This document shows, piece after piece, positions 62,701-64,000 of a DNA stretch of 64,000 nucleotides; within the stretch, counting starts at the first letter, position 1, and the number at the start of each line of letters is the position of its first letter. The position numbers and the translations under genes are program-made. Under the pieces are notes generated by a model. It saw only the letters and a program-made list of their open reading frames with translations, had not been told where the DNA came from and searched no databases. Where the stretch lies: contig JBGTJE010000018.1 of the NCBI GenBank assembly GCA_041745295.1, positions 1 through 64,000 of the forward strand, written 5' to 3'. Source of the stretch: JANMEB01 sp041745295 (GTDB lineage Bacteria; Planctomycetota; Planctomycetia; Pirellulales; Pirellulaceae).

Positions 62701-64000
62701 CGGGGCGAAAGCTTTCGTCGGTTGAACTAAACAGTGGCTCCGCTTCGGTACCCTTCAAGCTCGATTGGTCGTCTTCGATTCGATAATTGAGCAGGCCTTG
62801 AAATCCAATGACGTTTCCCACTAACAAATTCCCTTGCATGTCGGTTGGAAAATGGCGGCTCGACAAGATCTCGGTCGCGGGACAAGGGCGGGTCCGCTGT
62901 TGATAAACAGCGGGCGGCGACGGATGTTTATCCGGAAAATTCAAGCGGCCCGAGAACAACGTGCCGTGGTAGGGAACGGATGATGTGCCGTCGTGGATGA
63001 TGTCCTGGCCCCAACGATCGAATACGTGGCCGTGCGGGTTGGCAAACCCGAACGGAACATAGACTTCGAATTTCGACGTCCGCGGCTCGAAGCGATAAAC
63101 GGCGGCGTTCGCCGAACGAACCGGTGGCCCATAGGGCGTTTCGACTTGGGTATGGTGAAACGTCCCTTCTTGAAAATAGAGGGCTCCTCCTGGGTCGAAG
63201 ACAAAACTATTTGCGGAATGGTGCGTGTCCGCCGAGTCGAGACCATGCAGCACTCGCTGGCGAACATCCGCCACGTCATCGCCGTCGGTATCCTTCAAGA
63301 ATACAAGGTCCGGTGCCTGGGCAATCAAGACGCCACCGTTATAAAACTCGAATCCTGTCGGATTGTGCAAGCCACCTGCAAAGGTCTTGTAGCGATCCGC
63401 ACGACCATCGGCGTCGGTGTCCTCGAAGATCAGCAGCCGATCATTCATTTCGGTCTTGGGTTCCCAATGCGGATACGTCGGCCAAGTCGCGACCCATAAT
63501 CGGCCTTTGGTATCGAACGACATCTGTACCGGATTGACTAATTCCGGAAACTCTCGTTCGGACGCGAAAAGTTCGACGCGGAATCCCTTGGCAACCGTGA
63601 TCTTTTCCAGCGATTGTTTCTCGTCGAGGGCGATGTGGGCGCCGCCGGGTCCGGGGCCGGGCTTGTTGGTGATGACTTTGATCGGCGGGTCCGTATTCGA
63701 GTCATCGACGGCGGCGGGCTTGGCTTGCGCCAAACTCCAAATCTTGCGATCACGATTTTCAGTCAATTCGTCGAGGATTTTCATTTCGCGCTGCATAACG
63801 TCCCGGTTCGTTTGGCCGTCGACAAACACCAAATCGGCGCGTCCACCAAAGATCGAATAACCGTCGGTCGTGCGGTATTTGTTGAACCAGTAGAAGTTTT
63901 TCTCCAGAACCGCCGCGCGAAGCGACGCCAACGTTTCGGCGTCGTTTTCCAATTTGGAATCGCCAAACAAGGCCCGCTCCAATTCGATGGCGATCAACTG
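59711..64000 (-). CDS. Giant PVC-type dehydrogenase/cytochrome c protein, N terminus beyond the window
   Basis: The frame is open to the window end, so more than 1,428 residues exist and the start lies to the right. The visible N-terminal ~100 residues (KNFYWFNKYRTTDGYSIFGGR) are the tail of a SGNH/GDSL-like domain common in this family. A six-bladed dehydrogenase-like propeller follows (ELFASEREFPELVNPVQMSFD in shortened form; FDRWGQDIIHDGTS; PDGALFFIDWYNPIIGHMQH shortened to ALFFIDWYNPIIGHM), about 130-480. HEAT repeats run about 500-800 and an F5/8 discoidin domain about 860-990 (GRFVRIELPG; WWEVDLGKPVPIDSI). A plastocyanin-like domain is about 1120-1230. The C-terminal cytochrome c (about 1285-1425) has the heme motif CIGCH. 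It likely moves electrons from sugar or alcohol oxidation in the periplasm-like space. Confidence 0.92.
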   Translation of the reverse strand, partial: QLIAIELERALFGDSKLENDAETLASLRAAVLEKNFYWFNKYRTTDGYSIFGGRADLVFVDGQTNRDVMQREMKILDELTENRDRKIWSLAQAKPAAVDDSNTDPPIKVITNKPGPGPGGAHIALDEKQSLEKITVAKGFRVELFASEREFPELVNPVQMSFDTKGRLWVATWPTYPHWEPKTEMNDRLLIFEDTDADGRADRYKTFAGGLHNPTGFEFYNGGVLIAQAPDLVFLKDTDGDDVADVRQRVLHGLDSADTHHSANSFVFDPGGALYFQEGTFHHTQVETPYGPPVRSANAAVYRFEPRTSKFEVYVPFGFANPHGHVFDRWGQDIIHDGTSSVPYHGTLFSGRLNFPDKHPSPPAVYQQRTRPCPATEILSSRHFPTDMQGNLLVGNVIGFQGLLNYRIEDDQSSLKGTEAEPLFSSTDESFRPVDFEVGPDGALFFIDWYNPIIGHMQHNLRDPSRDKSHGRVYRVVCLDRPLLKPIPIAGEPIEKLLALLHEPEDRVRYRAKIELGSRKTSDVIAATKRWAASLDPKASDFEHARLEALWVHQYHNVVDEALLDQVFQSTDFHARAAAVRVLCAWRDRVKDVLPRLRTLATDPAPRVRLEAVRAASYLDSANAVDVALIASAQATDQFLDFIIRETIRGLKPLWRTAIVEGQPLSLTRPASIAMLLKYLDTTDLIKAPGERAVYAELLFRPGIPDQQRQRAVTGLASADSKQPIVVVLDALDLLDRDEAAAEPSVLYDLVRFMSEQPSSDLAAVRERLVALSTSAARQTIRQIGFVALITADGKTEPAWELAHRDLALITDLVGGMPLIPDPNARATLYDPVRKLITDFPPELAANVKRAPATSGRFVRIELPGKDRVLTLAEVEVYSGQSNVALGGTASQKDTAYDADASRAIDGNRAGSFSSGGQTHSKDPTDEPWWEVDLGKPVPIDSIVIYNRTDEKFAERLAGFTLKILDPQRNVVAQLNELTAPAEKGVYPFRGRDPISTIRQAAMSALTSVRGHEVDTIALLSASLDHADDRAAAISALQKIPVTVWPKETAPPIVEKLLDYIQSVPESRRTESEVIDALQLADSATPLLPTDAAAHVRQQLGQLGVRIIRVGTVPHRMIFDQETFVVQAGKPVEIIFENNDIMPHNLVITERGAMSEIGLLAESTATDPDAAKRNYVPNSSRILLASPLLQPQSIRKLSFRAPNQAGVYPVVCTYPGHWRTMYAALYVVEDLAEYLANPEQYLSKHPLLAQDEMLKNRRPRTAWTLADLEPRVGELAAPSFENGRRMFQVANCIGCHRLDGQGVQFGADLTKLDSKLTLAEILRAVVEPSHEINKDYQSYKFIMIDGKSYSGLIVGETEKQLKIVENPLVKVDPLVLNKDDIDSQTKATKSMMPEGLLDRLSEHEVLDLIAFVLARGQRENELYRTGPSH

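Noticed and set aside
1..64000. CRISPR array or cas genes
   Set aside because: No regularly spaced direct repeats and no Cas-like frames were seen anywhere in the window.
1..64000. Complete insertion sequence or prophage
   Set aside because: No transposase, integrase, phage structural or packaging gene was seen; only short repeat fragments are present.

Overview
The window looks like chromosomal DNA of a planctomycete, most likely of the Pirellulales type. Several things point there: two surface proteins with the planctomycetal N-terminal LExRxLL motif, a very large PVC-type cytochrome c/dehydrogenase protein at the right edge, DUF1570 and LRR proteins, a Pkn-type Ser/Thr kinase, a DUF4838 protein, and several families of dispersed intergenic palindromes. 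The genus cannot be fixed from the sequence alone. Gene density is moderate, strands are mixed and most operons are short.

Layout. 1-3.4 kb: the N-terminal part of a Ser/Thr kinase and an acidic beta-helix-like surface protein. 4-11.6 kb: an esterase-like hydrolase, a DJ-1/PfpI protein, then aceE-aceF (pyruvate dehydrogenase E1 and E2) followed by a SUFU-like gene. 11.7-14.7 kb: tRNA-His, a creatininase-family amidohydrolase, and an unusual gluzincin-LRR fusion. 15.2-19.7 kb: a small basic protein, serS, and a tightly coupled clpS-mtaB-class IV aminotransferase run. 19.8-22.1 kb: an NtrC-type regulator and a NarL-type regulator whose phospho-acceptor Asp is Glu. 22.3-24.2 kb: a decayed locus with an internally deleted surface/RHS-like gene, a toxin-tip-like remnant and a possible immunity gene. 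24.2-34.4 kb: envelope and protein-folding genes (DUF1570 gluzincin, secreted unknown protein, parvulin, catalytically degenerate HtrA-like protein, nth, and three tandem cyclophilins that diverge progressively). 34.5-39.2 kb: rsmD, a large unknown secreted protein and a lipoprotein. 39.6-42.9 kb: tRNA-Gly and tig-clpP2-clpP1. 43.2-48.2 kb: FHA protein, ECF-like sigma factor, ParE-toxin remnant, FadJ-like fusion, and a DUF4430 lipoprotein plus an S-component-like membrane protein. 48-54.4 kb: a SulP anion transporter, then a SAM-clan riboswitch leading a translationally coupled metB-thrA(AK-HSD)-asd operon. 54.7-64 kb: DUF4838 protein, a DNA methyltransferase fused to a GIY-YIG domain, a histone H1-like Lys/Ala/Thr protein, and the multidomain PVC cytochrome protein, which runs off the window.

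How the parts work together. metB-thrA-asd forms the aspartate-to-homoserine-to-methionine branch. Its aspartokinase has no room for ACT domains, and the leader has both a SAM-binding fold and a hairpin that covers the metB start codon, so control probably sits in the RNA. tig-clpP2-clpP1 together with the distant clpS are protein quality-control genes. The 24-34 kb block looks devoted to the cell envelope and periplasm-like space.

The most unusual items are the riboswitch/start-codon hairpin, the methyltransferase-GIY-YIG fusion, the decayed toxin/immunity locus, the pseudo-receiver, the pseudo-protease, the graded cyclophilin cluster, and at least six different dispersed palindromic or repeat elements, one of which is read through in frame inside homoserine dehydrogenase.
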